Assembly (NCBI GenBank): GCA_027003085.1
Contig: JALWYR010000157.1
Coordinates: 1-7,046 of the forward strand
Source of the DNA: Flavobacteriales bacterium
GTDB lineage: Bacteria; Bacteroidota; Bacteroidia; Flavobacteriales; Flavobacteriaceae
Direction: 5' to 3'
DNA length: 7,046 bases
Part shown: in pieces, positions 1 through 6,230 of the stretch
How the letters are laid out: each line of letters begins with the position of its first letter
Position numbering within the stretch: the first letter of the stretch is position 1
Translations under genes and position numbers: made by a program
The notes under the pieces: model-generated
Told to the model about the DNA's origin: nothing
Database searches by the model: none
The model's input: only the letters and a program-made list of their open reading frames with translations

Positions 1-184
1 ACAGGTGGGTGGCACCCACGGTGGCTTCGCGGTTGGCCAATTCACCGCCGGCGGTGATGATGTTCATGCCGCCTTGGGATGCGGTGGTGCCCACCGGAGC
101 CAGGGACGACTTGCGGATTTGCAACTGCCCGAATGCGGCCCAACCGGTTAGGAGGATGATGAGGGTGAACAGGTATTTTTTCAT
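1..184 (-). CDS. small secreted protein of a T9SS-type cassette, copy A (3' part outside window)
   Basis: Partial gene: the ATG is at 184 and the reading frame stays open for 61 codons to the left edge. Seen: a signal peptide (Lys-Lys, then a hydrophobic run ending Ala-Ala-Phe-Gly before Gln20), then a Ser/Gly/Thr-rich stretch with the motif ITAGGELANREATVGATHL. All 61 visible residues match the start of the complete paralogue at 1626-2108 except positions 2 and 8, whereas by eye the DNA differs at about 13 of 184 positions; most changes are silent, so the protein is under purifying selection. The sorting domain seen in the paralogue would lie outside the window and is inferred here. The start follows the stop of the gene at 191-1168 by 6 nt, so the two are almost certainly co-transcribed. 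No Shine-Dalgarno sequence is visible, as is usual in Bacteroidota. The function beyond export is unknown. Confidence 0.85.
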   Translation of the reverse strand, partial: MKKYLFTLIILLTGWAAFGQLQIRKSSLAPVGTTASQGGMNIITAGGELANREATVGATHL

Positions 185-190
185 GGGTGA

Positions 191-1168
191 TTATTTTTTG
201 TAAACAACAAAATATACGTCCGAGTCAACGGCGTTACCGTTTTTATCCCAAATGTATATATAAAAATAGCTAGTCGCGGGTGCAATTGTACAAATTTGTG
301 GGCTAGTACTATCATAAGCCGAGGCAATAACAGTATATTTATCATAACCACCCGGGCTATTGGTAAACTGTACTTTATACTTACCTGTTGATATTCTGGA
401 AACCGACCATCCATCTGAGGATGCGTTTGTTAATATGGAAACATTTGTGTTTTCAACATCAACATATCCGTAAATATACGCCTTCATATCCGCGTCGCCT
501 GAGTCATCGCCTTTAAGCTTGCCTTTGACTTGTAAATTGTCGTCGATTTGCACATCGTCATAAAAGCGGGTCAAGTTGGTATTTTGATTGAAATTTATTA
601 ATGCGTGGCCATCATGCGACAGATAAAGTGTATGCGTGCCACTTCCCATCCAAAAATACCAATCAACGCCCGAATCGTCATCAAGATATTGGTGGAAGGA
701 TATTTGGTCATATTTCAGTTCAGTTGCTTGGGTGTGCAATGAGCTTCCTCTATAAACTTTTACAGGGGTTCTGGTCGGTTCCAACTTTTGTGCACTGGCA
801 CTCATTTTGGCATAAGGTACATACTCGAAAGGCGTGGTGCCGAAATCGGTATAGGAACTACCGCCATTGGTGCTTACTTCGGTTTGCAAGCTAATGTCGT
901 GCGTCCAGTCAATACCCGAAAAGCTACCGCTAACCACCGTCCCGGTTCCTATGGTTACCGAAGCAATACCGTTGGCATCGGTGGTTGTGCTGTGGGTTTC
1001 CTGGTAAACACTGGTTCCGCCGTCTTTGAGCGTAAGCCGCAGCGTAACGTTTTGGTTGGCCATAATATTGGTCCCCTGCGAAAGCAGGATTTTGTAGTTA
1101 AAACCGCTTTGGGCGTATGCCCACATGGCGGAAATCAGTAGAGCAAGAGTAAGGACTGTTTTTCTCAT
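191..1168 (-). CDS. secreted protein of unknown function, cassette copy A, 325 aa
   Basis: I do not recognise a named family. Seen: a signal peptide (MRKT, hydrophobic core, AYA before Gln20); a first module at about 23-122 rich in Thr/Ser/Gly beta-strand patterns (FNYKILLSQG, TTDANGIASVTIG, TPFEYVPYAKMS); a variable linker at about 131-203; a short conserved block at about 204-234 (IDDNLQVKGKLKG, SGDADMKAYIYG); and a C-terminal module at about 235-325 ending FVVYKK. From general knowledge, similar front modules and DADMKAYIYG-type rear modules recur in Bacteroidota exported proteins and look like adhesin or fibre-type beta modules; that is inference. It has no T9SS tail of its own, but the small signal-peptide protein 6 nt downstream belongs to a type whose complete copy has one, so the two may act together at the cell surface. 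Residues 1-130 match the paralogue at 2129-3067 except at four sites (5, 60, 61, 124). Start chosen at the ATG giving a clean signal peptide, matching the paralogue. Confidence 0.85.
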   Translation of the reverse strand: MRKTVLTLALLISAMWAYAQSGFNYKILLSQGTNIMANQNVTLRLTLKDGGTSVYQETHSTTTDANGIASVTIGTGTVVSGSFSGIDWTHDISLQTEVSTNGGSSYTDFGTTPFEYVPYAKMSASAQKLEPTRTPVKVYRGSSLHTQATELKYDQISFHQYLDDDSGVDWYFWMGSGTHTLYLSHDGHALINFNQNTNLTRFYDDVQIDDNLQVKGKLKGDDSGDADMKAYIYGYVDVENTNVSILTNASSDGWSVSRISTGKYKVQFTNSPGGYDKYTVIASAYDSTSPQICTIAPATSYFYIYIWDKNGNAVDSDVYFVVYKK

Positions 1169-1228
1169 AACAATAGAATTTAGAAGTTTATGTTTGATGA
1201 CATAAATGTAATGTGAATACCAAAATAA

Positions 1229-1267
1229 TTTGTCTCAAAATTGCTATTTTGCACAAATTGAGACAAA
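1229..1267. repeat. 10-bp inverted repeat upstream of cassette copy A
   Basis: TTTGTCTCAA at 1229-1238 and TTGAGACAAA at 1258-1267 form perfect 10-bp arms around a 19-bp AT-rich spacer. The right arm contains TGAGACAAA (1259-1267), which is also found upstream of cassette copy B (3154-3162), but copy B lacks the left arm. It lies 61-100 bp upstream of the ATG at 1168. It may be a regulator-binding site or an untranslated-RNA hairpin; the sequence alone does not decide. Confidence 0.5.
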
Positions 1268-1279
1268 CTCCCCTAAAAA

Positions 1280-1297
1280 GTATGAAAAAAATCACCC
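1280..1297. promoter_or_regulatory. palindromic box A1 (degenerate)
   Basis: GTATGA-AAAAAA-TCACCC: one perfect and one degenerate half of the GGGTGA-N6-TCACCC palindrome. It starts 21 bp after the start of the TGAGACAAA motif at 1259, exactly the spacing found before cassette copy B. The near edge is 112 bp from the ATG at 1168. Probable operator, regulator unknown. Confidence 0.5.
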
Positions 1298-1333
1298 TTT
1301 TTTATACGGGATTTTCCATTTATTTTTTTAAAA

Positions 1334-1351
1334 GGGTGAAAAATATCACCC
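1334..1351. promoter_or_regulatory. palindromic box A2, GGGTGA-N6-TCACCC
   Basis: GGGTGAAAAATATCACCC has perfect 6-bp arms around an A-rich 6-bp spacer. It begins 54 bp beyond box A1 and is the outer member of the pair upstream of cassette copy A. It is the same symmetric 18-bp unit as the boxes at 3175 and 3240, which argues for a dimeric DNA-binding regulator. A hairpin-forming RNA is the alternative. Confidence 0.55.
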
Positions 1352-1440
1352 CTAAAATCGATGAAAAACAAGTCAAAATGATTGCCAAAAAGCCAAAAAA
1401 CGTCGTATAAAGGCATATTTTTATGGTACAAATGAAAAAA

Positions 1441-1581
1441 GAGGCTGTCCAAAAAGTAAAAATTTTGTTGAATTTGTCCTTTTTTTAAAGGTTTGGAGTA
1501 AGGCAATTCATTGATTATAAAGGTATTGCAAAATATTGAAATTTGACCATAATATTGATTTGGGCCTTTTTGGACAGCCTC
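1441..1581. mobile_element. MITE-like element, 141 bp, 16-bp terminal inverted repeats
   Basis: GAGGCTGTCCAAAAAG at 1441-1456 is repeated exactly, inverted, as CTTTTTGGACAGCCTC at 1566-1581. The 109-bp interior is AT-rich and has no credible gene. Ends of the GAGGCTGTC type resemble those of several bacterial insertion sequences, so this is best read as a non-autonomous miniature element mobilised by a transposase elsewhere; the IS family is not assigned. No clear target-site duplication is visible (left flank ends AATGAAAAAA, right flank begins CACATGGCTG), so insertion may be old, or the unit may be a remnant. It lies between the end of cassette copy B and the control region of copy A. A plain long hairpin is possible but less likely given the arm length and position at both ends. 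Confidence 0.65.
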
Positions 1582-1625
1582 CACATGGCTGGCGGAGAAC
1601 AAAGCAAGGTTTAGCAAGTTGCCGT

Positions 1626-2108
1626 CTATTTTTTCTGCACTTTGCGGGTAGTATAAGCACGGGTATCGCGGTCGATGACCGTTACCAGGTACATACCCGC
1701 TTGCAAGCGGCTTACGTTGACCGAAATTTGATCGCCCGTAAACCGGAAATGCATCACCTCGCGGCCCGAAAGGTCATGTACATAAACCTCGTAGGTTTTA
1801 TTTTCGGCCGTACGGATATGCAGTTCCCGGTCCATGGGATTGGGAAAGAGTTCCACGCCCGACAGCGTGGTGTATTCCTCCACGCCCATAATGGCGGCCA
1901 GGTCGGGGCCGATAAAGCCCTCTGACAGGTGGGTGGCGCCCACGGTGGCTTCGCGGTTGGCCAATTCACCGCCGGCGGTGATGATGTTCATCCCGCCTTG
2001 GGATGCGGTGGTGCCCACCGGAGCCAGGGACGATTTGCGGATTTGCAGTTGCCCGAAAGCGGCCCAGCCCGTTAGGAGGATGATAAAGGTGAATAAGTAT
2101 TTTTCCAT
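1626..2108 (-). CDS. small T9SS type A sorting-domain protein, cassette copy B, 160 aa
   Basis: Predicted to cross the inner membrane by Sec and the outer membrane by the type IX secretion system. Seen: a signal peptide (MEKYLF, hydrophobic core, cleavage likely after AAFG at 19); a short Gly/Thr-rich region at about 20-78 containing GGMNIITAGGEL and LSEGFIGPDL; then a C-terminal sorting domain at about 83-160 with the hallmark order ELFPNPMDRELHIRT, YEVYVHDLSGREV, LQAGMYLVTV and a basic end (TRKVQKK). The domain type is confident; the function is not. It is odd in carrying almost no cargo: about 60 residues between signal peptide and sorting domain, so the region itself or the neighbouring protein may be the active part. 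It lies 6 nt downstream of the frameshift-corrected stop (2115) of the gene at 2129-3067, the same spacing as in copy A. No clear terminator follows the TAG at 1626. Confidence 0.93.
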   Translation of the reverse strand: MEKYLFTFIILLTGWAAFGQLQIRKSSLAPVGTTASQGGMNIITAGGELANREATVGATHLSEGFIGPDLAAIMGVEEYTTLSGVELFPNPMDRELHIRTAENKTYEVYVHDLSGREVMHFRFTGDQISVNVSRLQAGMYLVTVIDRDTRAYTTRKVQKK

Positions 2109-2128
2109 GGGTGATTATTTTTTGAAAA

Positions 2129-3067
2129 CTACAAAGTAAATCCACCATCTGCTGCGTTTCCTGAGGAGTCATATATGAAAACATCAAAATATCCATTATG
2201 CTGTAATACAGAAATATAACGATAGCCTGAAGTATGCGATTTGGTAACCATGGCTACGTAATCCGTGCCGGAATAGTTGGTTAACGTAACGCGGTAATGG
2301 CCGGTGGCTTGCTTATTTACACTGAAACCCGAAGATGATCCAGATTGGATTTGTGCATACATATCGACATCTCCATATACATAAGCCTTCATATCCGCAT
2401 CGCCGGAATATTGGCCTTTGAGCTTGCCGATGTTTTGTAAATTGCCGTCGATTCGTACATCATGGTAGAAAATCGCAAGATGAGAAGCATCAACAAACAT
2501 AAATTCAGTAGTTACATCATTTTTTATATAAAAATTATGAGTTGAATTCATGCCTACATACCAATCATTACCTGCTTGTCCAGATTCTCTGTCGGATAAA
2601 TGAAGAAAATTATATTCCAAATGAGCCGTTTGCGTACCTGAACCCGGTTCGGTAACAGAAACCGGTGTTGTTGTAAGTTCCAACTTTTGTGCACTTTCGC
2701 TCATTTTGGCATAAGGTACATACTCGAAAGGCGTGGTGCCAAAATCGGTATAGGAACTACCGCCGTTGGTGCTTACTTCGGTTTGCAAGCTAATGTCGTG
2801 CGTCCAGTCAATACCGGAAAAGCTACCGCTAACCACCGTTCCGGTTCCTATGGTTACCGAAGCAATACCGTTGGCATCGGTGGTAACATCATGGGTTTCC
2901 TGGTAAACACTGGTTCCGCCGTCTTTGAGCGTAAGCCGCAGCGTAACGTTTTGGTTGGCCATAATATTGGTCCCCTGCGAAAGCAGGATTTTGTAGTTAA
3001 ATCCGCTTTGGGCGTAGGCCCACATGGCGGAAATCAGTAGAGCAAGAGTAAGAATTGTTTTTCTCAT
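2129..3067 (-). CDS. secreted protein of unknown function, cassette copy B, 312 aa, C-terminus apparently frameshifted
   Basis: Paralogue of the gene at 191-1168: signal peptide (MRKTIL, hydrophobic core, AYA before Gln20), an almost identical module to residue 130, a divergent middle, a conserved block IDGNLQNIGKLKG / SGDADMKAYVYG, and a divergent C-terminal module. The frame ends at a TAG at 2129-2131 after GNAADGGFTL. One base out of frame, the DNA continues GTA GTT TTC AAA AAA TAA (V-V-F-K-K-stop at 2115), matching the FVVYKK end of copy A and restoring its exact 6-nt gap to the next ATG. So a 1-nt deletion in the ACTTTGTAG tract (about 2129-2137) appears to have removed five residues; it could also be an assembly error. 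The loss is tiny and the protein may still work. The control region at 3131-3257 precedes it. Function unknown; a surface-exposed fibre or adhesin-type role is inference. Confidence 0.85.
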   Translation of the reverse strand: MRKTILTLALLISAMWAYAQSGFNYKILLSQGTNIMANQNVTLRLTLKDGGTSVYQETHDVTTDANGIASVTIGTGTVVSGSFSGIDWTHDISLQTEVSTNGGSSYTDFGTTPFEYVPYAKMSESAQKLELTTTPVSVTEPGSGTQTAHLEYNFLHLSDRESGQAGNDWYVGMNSTHNFYIKNDVTTEFMFVDASHLAIFYHDVRIDGNLQNIGKLKGQYSGDADMKAYVYGDVDMYAQIQSGSSSGFSVNKQATGHYRVTLTNYSGTDYVAMVTKSHTSGYRYISVLQHNGYFDVFIYDSSGNAADGGFTL

Positions 3068-3130
3068 GGCTATTCGTTTTTTGGTTTTCGTACAAATAAA
3101 AATAATAATTCAACCGCCAAAAGTCAATAT

Positions 3131-3162
3131 CAAAATACAAGAATAACAGAAAATGAGACAAA
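3131..3162 (-). promoter_or_regulatory. possible promoter of cassette copy B
   Basis: On the minus strand TTTG (3159-3162, inside the TGAGACAAA motif) is followed after 21 bp by TATTTTG (3131-3137), which resembles the Bacteroidota -33/-7 pattern TTTG-N19-21-TAnnTTTG but is one base short in the -7 element. The string TATTTTGRTATTSAC is conserved upstream of copy A (1213-1227), although there the two elements are 15 bp further apart. Weak prediction; if correct, the adjacent palindromic boxes lie just upstream of the promoter. Confidence 0.3.
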
Positions 3163-3195
3163 TTTCCCTATAAAGGGTGAAAAGAATCACCCTTT
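3154..3195. promoter_or_regulatory. conserved control block: TGAGACAAA plus palindromic box B1
   Basis: TGAGACAAA (3154-3162) is followed by TTTCCCTATAAA and then the palindrome GGGTGA-AAAGAA-TCACCC at 3175-3192, whose arms extend to 9 bp (AAAGGGTGA / TCACCCTTT, 3172-3195). The block aligns without gaps to 1259-1300 upstream of copy A, including the 21-bp motif-to-box spacing and the CCCTAWAAAG linker. It starts about 87 bp upstream of the ATG at 3067. Such conservation outside the genes suggests a binding site for a shared regulator, not identified here. Confidence 0.6.
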
Positions 3196-3239
3196 GTGAC
3201 AGTGTCGAATGGCCGAAAACTCACAATAAAAACAAAAAA

Positions 3240-3257
3240 GGGTGAAAAAAATCACCC
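3240..3257. promoter_or_regulatory. palindromic box B2, GGGTGA-N6-TCACCC
   Basis: GGGTGAAAAAAATCACCC is a perfect 6-6-6 palindromic unit, 65 bp beyond box B1. It is the outer box of the copy B pair and lies between the korAB terminator (3291-3318) and cassette B, so it belongs to the cassette's control region and not to korAB. Confidence 0.55.
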
Positions 3258-3290
3258 CTGTTTTGGTGTTCTTGGACAGGTGTAAAAGAA

Positions 3291-3318
3291 AAAAACCGGC
3301 CCCAAACGGCCGGTTTTT
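3291..3318 (-). terminator. intrinsic terminator after korB
   Basis: Perfect 11-bp stem, AAAAACCGGCC (3291-3301) and GGCCGGTTTTT (3308-3318), with a 6-nt loop CCAAAC. On the minus strand the stem is followed by a T-rich run (complement of 3284-3290). It begins 20 nt after the korB stop. The A/T ends make it potentially bidirectional. It separates korAB from the cassette genes. Confidence 0.9.
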
Positions 3319-3337
3319 ATACTGGAAATGCGTAAAC

Positions 3338-4321
3338 TCAACTTACCAAATCGTCGAACGAACGGATTTTGCTCGATGCTTTTACCTCTTCGGTCAGTTT
3401 GGCTTCGCGTTCTTCGAGGGTTTCTTCACGCACTTGGCGGATGATGCCCGTGACCAAGGGGTTTTTGAGGCGTACCAGCATCAAATGCAGCCCGGGGTCG
3501 GGATTGTGGGCGTCGTGAACCAAAATATCGTTTTCGGTAACATCATCCTTGCCTATTTCCACCACTTTCAGCTCCGAACCGTCCAAAACCAACCCCTTGT
3601 TTCGTTCTTTGCCGAAAATCATAGGTTTACCGTGTTCCACACGGATGGTGTGTTCGTCGCGTACGCTTTTATCGGTCCAGAATTTGTAAGCACCGTCGTT
3701 GAAAATAACGCAGTTTTGCATCACTTCCACCACGGCGGTTCCTTTGAATTTGTGGGCTTCGACATAAATTTCGGTTTGCATTTTGGAATCATTGCCCGGC
3801 ACACGTGCAAAGAAACGTCCGTCGGCGCCCAGGGTCAGTTCACCCACATTGAAAGGCGGTTGTGTGTTGCCATAAGGCGATGTTTTGGTTTTTTGGCCGA
3901 TGAGCGAAGTGGGCGAGAATTGACCTTTGGTCAGTCCGTAAATTTCGTTGTTGAACAAAATGATGTTCAAATCCATATTCCGGCGTATGGCGTGGATGAA
4001 GTGGTTCCCCCCGATGGCCAGGGAATCTCCGTCGCCTGTCATGACGAACACACTCAGGTCGGGGCGGCTCAGTTTGATGCCCGTGGCAATGGCCGCAGCC
4101 CGGCCGTGGATGCCGTGAATGCCGTAGTTGGCCATGTAGTAAGGAAAACGGGACGAACAGCCGATACCCGAAACAAAAACAAACTTTTCCTTGGGCACTC
4201 CCATCAAGGGCAGGGCCTTTTGCATGGAACGCAAAATCACATAGTCATCACAACCGGGACACCAGCGTACTTCCTGGTTGCTTTGGAAATCTTTGAACGT
4301 ATATTGAATTTTGGTAGTCAT
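3338..4321 (-). CDS. korB: 2-oxoacid:ferredoxin oxidoreductase beta subunit (KorB-like), 327 aa
   Basis: Catalytic partner of KorA: binds thiamine diphosphate and a [4Fe-4S] cluster and, with KorA, oxidatively decarboxylates a 2-oxoacid (probably 2-oxoglutarate) to the acyl-CoA while reducing ferredoxin; the reaction can run in reverse. Cytoplasmic. Seen: candidate cluster ligands C21 and C24 in WCPGC, C55 in GIGCSSR and C204 in MQNCVIF, the usual set for this subunit; the thiamine diphosphate/Mg site GDGDS at 96-100 with NNEIYGLTKGQ at 124-134; and the conserved GIHGIHGRAAAIATG at 67-81. The length is normal for the family. The ATG at 4321 lies 5 nt past the korA stop, so the genes form one operon; the terminator at 3291-3318 ends it. 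Substrate choice (2-oxoglutarate versus pyruvate or another 2-oxoacid) is inferred from overall resemblance to bacterial KorAB and is less certain than the enzyme class. Confidence 0.95.
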   Translation of the reverse strand: MTTKIQYTFKDFQSNQEVRWCPGCDDYVILRSMQKALPLMGVPKEKFVFVSGIGCSSRFPYYMANYGIHGIHGRAAAIATGIKLSRPDLSVFVMTGDGDSLAIGGNHFIHAIRRNMDLNIILFNNEIYGLTKGQFSPTSLIGQKTKTSPYGNTQPPFNVGELTLGADGRFFARVPGNDSKMQTEIYVEAHKFKGTAVVEVMQNCVIFNDGAYKFWTDKSVRDEHTIRVEHGKPMIFGKERNKGLVLDGSELKVVEIGKDDVTENDILVHDAHNPDPGLHLMLVRLKNPLVTGIIRQVREETLEEREAKLTEEVKASSKIRSFDDLVS

Positions 4322-4326
4322 AACGA

Positions 4327-6189
4327 TTAAGCTTTAAGCAGTTTTTCGAAAGCGTCTATCAATTCCGAAGAGGTGAAGGGCAATCCTTGCACCTTGTTGT
4401 ATTGGTGGTATTGGAATTCGGGATATTTCATGCGCAGATAGTTGGCAAATTGTCCCAAGTTCAACTCGGCCACAACGATTTTTTTGTAGCGCGAAAAAAC
4501 ATCTTTCACGCCTTTGGGCAGCGGGTTGATGTAGTTGAAATGGGCCAGGCCTACGCTGTATCCTTTTTCGGTCAGTTCGGTGGCGGCGGCTTTGAGCGTG
4601 CCGTAGGTGCCGCCCCAGCCCACGATAAGCAGTTCGCCTTCGGGTTCGAATTCGGTTTCCAGGGGCGGGATATAATCGACCACCTTGTCCACTTTGGCTT
4701 GGCGGAGTTCCACCATACGTTGGTGATTTTCGGGTTCGTAGGAAATGGCGCCCTCTTCGTTCTTTTCCAATCCGCCGATTACGTGTTCCATGCCCGGTGT
4801 GCCCGGAAGTACCCATTTACGGGCCAGGGTTTCGGGGTCGCGGGCATAGGGTTTCCAATCCTCGGTTTTTTGACGCAGAATGGGTGGTTTGATATCGGGA
4901 AGGTCTTTCAGTATTACCACTTCCCAGGGTTCGGAGCCGTTGCCTATGTATCCGTCGGTGAGCAGGATGACGGGGGTCATGTGTTCCAAGGCCAATTTGG
5001 AGGCTTCGAAAGCCATACGAAAGGCATCGGCCGGCGATTTGGCTGCGATAACAACCACCGGACTTTCGCCGTTACGACCGTAGAGGGCTTGCATCAGGTC
5101 GGCTTGCTCGGTTTTGGTGGGCAAGCCCGTGGAAGGTCCGCCACGTTGCACATCCACAATCACCAAAGGCAGTTCCAACATTACGGCCAATCCGATGGCT
5201 TCGCCTTTGAGCGCCAAACCGGGGCCCGAAGTTGTGGTTACCGCCAATTTTCCTGCAAAAGCCGCTCCGATAGACGAGCTGATACCGGCAATTTCGTCTT
5301 CGGCTTGGAAGGCAATCACGTCCAACATGCGGTATTTGGAAAGCTCTTGCAAAATATCCGTGGCGGGTGTTATGGGATAGGAGCCCAAATAGAGTTGCAG
5401 TCCGGCCTTTTCGGCGGCAGCCAAAAAGCCCCAGGCCGTGGCAGTGTTTCCGTTGATGATTTTATATTTCCCTTCGTGATGAGGCGCTTCGTCCACTATA
5501 TACGAAACGGGAATCAATTCCAGGGTTTCGGCATAGTTCCAGCCGGTTTTGAGGGCTTTGACATTGGCCTCCACCACTTCGGGTTTATTCTTGAATTTTT
5601 TGCGGAGGAATTCCTCGGTGTATTTGGGGTCTTTGCCATACAGGAAATAAACCATGCCCAGCGCAAACATGTTTTTGCTACGGGCTTTGCTTTTGTTGTC
5701 GATGGGAATATCTTTGAGCGCTTCGCGTGTGAGCGATGTCATGGGCACTTGCACCACCAGATAATCTTTGAGGAAGTCGTCTTCCAACGGATTATGGTCG
5801 TAGTGGGCTTTTTGGAGGTTGGCTTTGGTAAAACTGTCGGTGTCCACAATCAACATGCCGCCTTTTTTGAGGTCTTTGATGTTGGTTTTGAGGGCGGCGG
5901 GGTTCATGGCCACCAGCAGGTCGAGTTTGTCGCCGGGCGTGTTGATTTCTTTGGACCCGATTTGAACCTGATAGCCCGAAACACCATACAGGCTACCTTG
6001 TGGCGCACGTATTTCCGAAGGATAGTTCGGAAAGGTAAACACATCGTTTCCCAGCAATGCGGCCGAGGTAGTGAATTGGGTTCCGGTCAGTTGCATACCG
6101 TCGCCGGAATCGCCGGCGAAACGGATAACCACATGATCCACGTGCTTGACGGGCTTCTTGTGGGGAGTATAAGTAGCGTCTTTGCTCAT
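4327..6189 (-). CDS. korA: 2-oxoacid:ferredoxin oxidoreductase alpha subunit with fused gamma domain (KorA-like), 620 aa
   Basis: Large subunit of the CoA-dependent 2-oxoacid:ferredoxin oxidoreductase working with KorB in the TCA cycle (oxidative, or reductive if reversed). Domains in order: a gamma (catalytic accessory) domain at about 18-190, with GDSGDG at 26-31 and FPNYPSEIRAPQG near 53-65; the alpha pyrimidine-binding domain at about 245-430, with YPITPATDI from 271, AEDEIAG near 296-302, TTSGPG at 319-324 and RGGPSTGLPTKTEQ at 349-362; and a C-terminal transketolase-like domain at about 460-620, containing VGWGGTYGTLKAA and ending in FTSSELIDAFEKLLKA. The gamma-alpha fusion and length are typical for KorA. 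The start is the ATG at 6189; a good -7 element lies at 6231-6238. No delta (ferredoxin-like) subunit gene is in the window, so the acceptor ferredoxin is encoded elsewhere. A long open frame on the opposite strand is a codon-bias shadow. Enzyme class is secure, substrate inferred. Confidence 0.95.
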   Translation of the reverse strand: MSKDATYTPHKKPVKHVDHVVIRFAGDSGDGMQLTGTQFTTSAALLGNDVFTFPNYPSEIRAPQGSLYGVSGYQVQIGSKEINTPGDKLDLLVAMNPAALKTNIKDLKKGGMLIVDTDSFTKANLQKAHYDHNPLEDDFLKDYLVVQVPMTSLTREALKDIPIDNKSKARSKNMFALGMVYFLYGKDPKYTEEFLRKKFKNKPEVVEANVKALKTGWNYAETLELIPVSYIVDEAPHHEGKYKIINGNTATAWGFLAAAEKAGLQLYLGSYPITPATDILQELSKYRMLDVIAFQAEDEIAGISSSIGAAFAGKLAVTTTSGPGLALKGEAIGLAVMLELPLVIVDVQRGGPSTGLPTKTEQADLMQALYGRNGESPVVVIAAKSPADAFRMAFEASKLALEHMTPVILLTDGYIGNGSEPWEVVILKDLPDIKPPILRQKTEDWKPYARDPETLARKWVLPGTPGMEHVIGGLEKNEEGAISYEPENHQRMVELRQAKVDKVVDYIPPLETEFEPEGELLIVGWGGTYGTLKAAATELTEKGYSVGLAHFNYINPLPKGVKDVFSRYKKIVVAELNLGQFANYLRMKYPEFQYHQYNKVQGLPFTSSELIDAFEKLLKA

Positions 6190-6230
6190 AACATAATCTT
6201 TTTCCCTCGCGGGGATTTTTCTTTTGAATA

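Larger units (their letters stand above)
1..3192. repeat. tandem duplication of a two-gene cassette, period about 1.9 kb
   Basis: Copy A (1 to about 1297, incomplete) and copy B (about 1626-3195) share gene order, gene spacing and control motifs. The ATGs of the large genes are 1899 bp apart and those of the small genes 1924 bp. Similarity is uneven: roughly 95% by eye over the first ~390 bp of the large genes, about 93% with no indels over the 184 bp visible of the small genes, but poor over the middle and 3' third of the large genes. The MITE-like element and part of copy A's control region are unique to copy A's side. Confidence 0.85.

Noticed and set aside
1273..1617. 114-codon minus-strand frame between the cassettes
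   Set aside because: Spans the palindromic boxes and the whole MITE-like element; low-complexity Phe/Lys-rich product of AT-rich DNA.
1..3257. Diversity-generating retroelement or phase-variable invertible system
   Set aside because: The variable rear of the large proteins invites the idea, but there is no reverse transcriptase, recombinase or template/variable repeat pair in the window, and the differences include length changes.
1229..3257. CRISPR array from the repeated GGGTGA...TCACCC units
   Set aside because: Only four short units at irregular distances, in pairs upstream of genes, without unique spacers of even length or cas genes.
3242..4330. 362-codon open frame on the plus strand opposite korB
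   Set aside because: Same reason: mirrors korB, runs through the terminator and a palindromic box, and has no recognisable domain.
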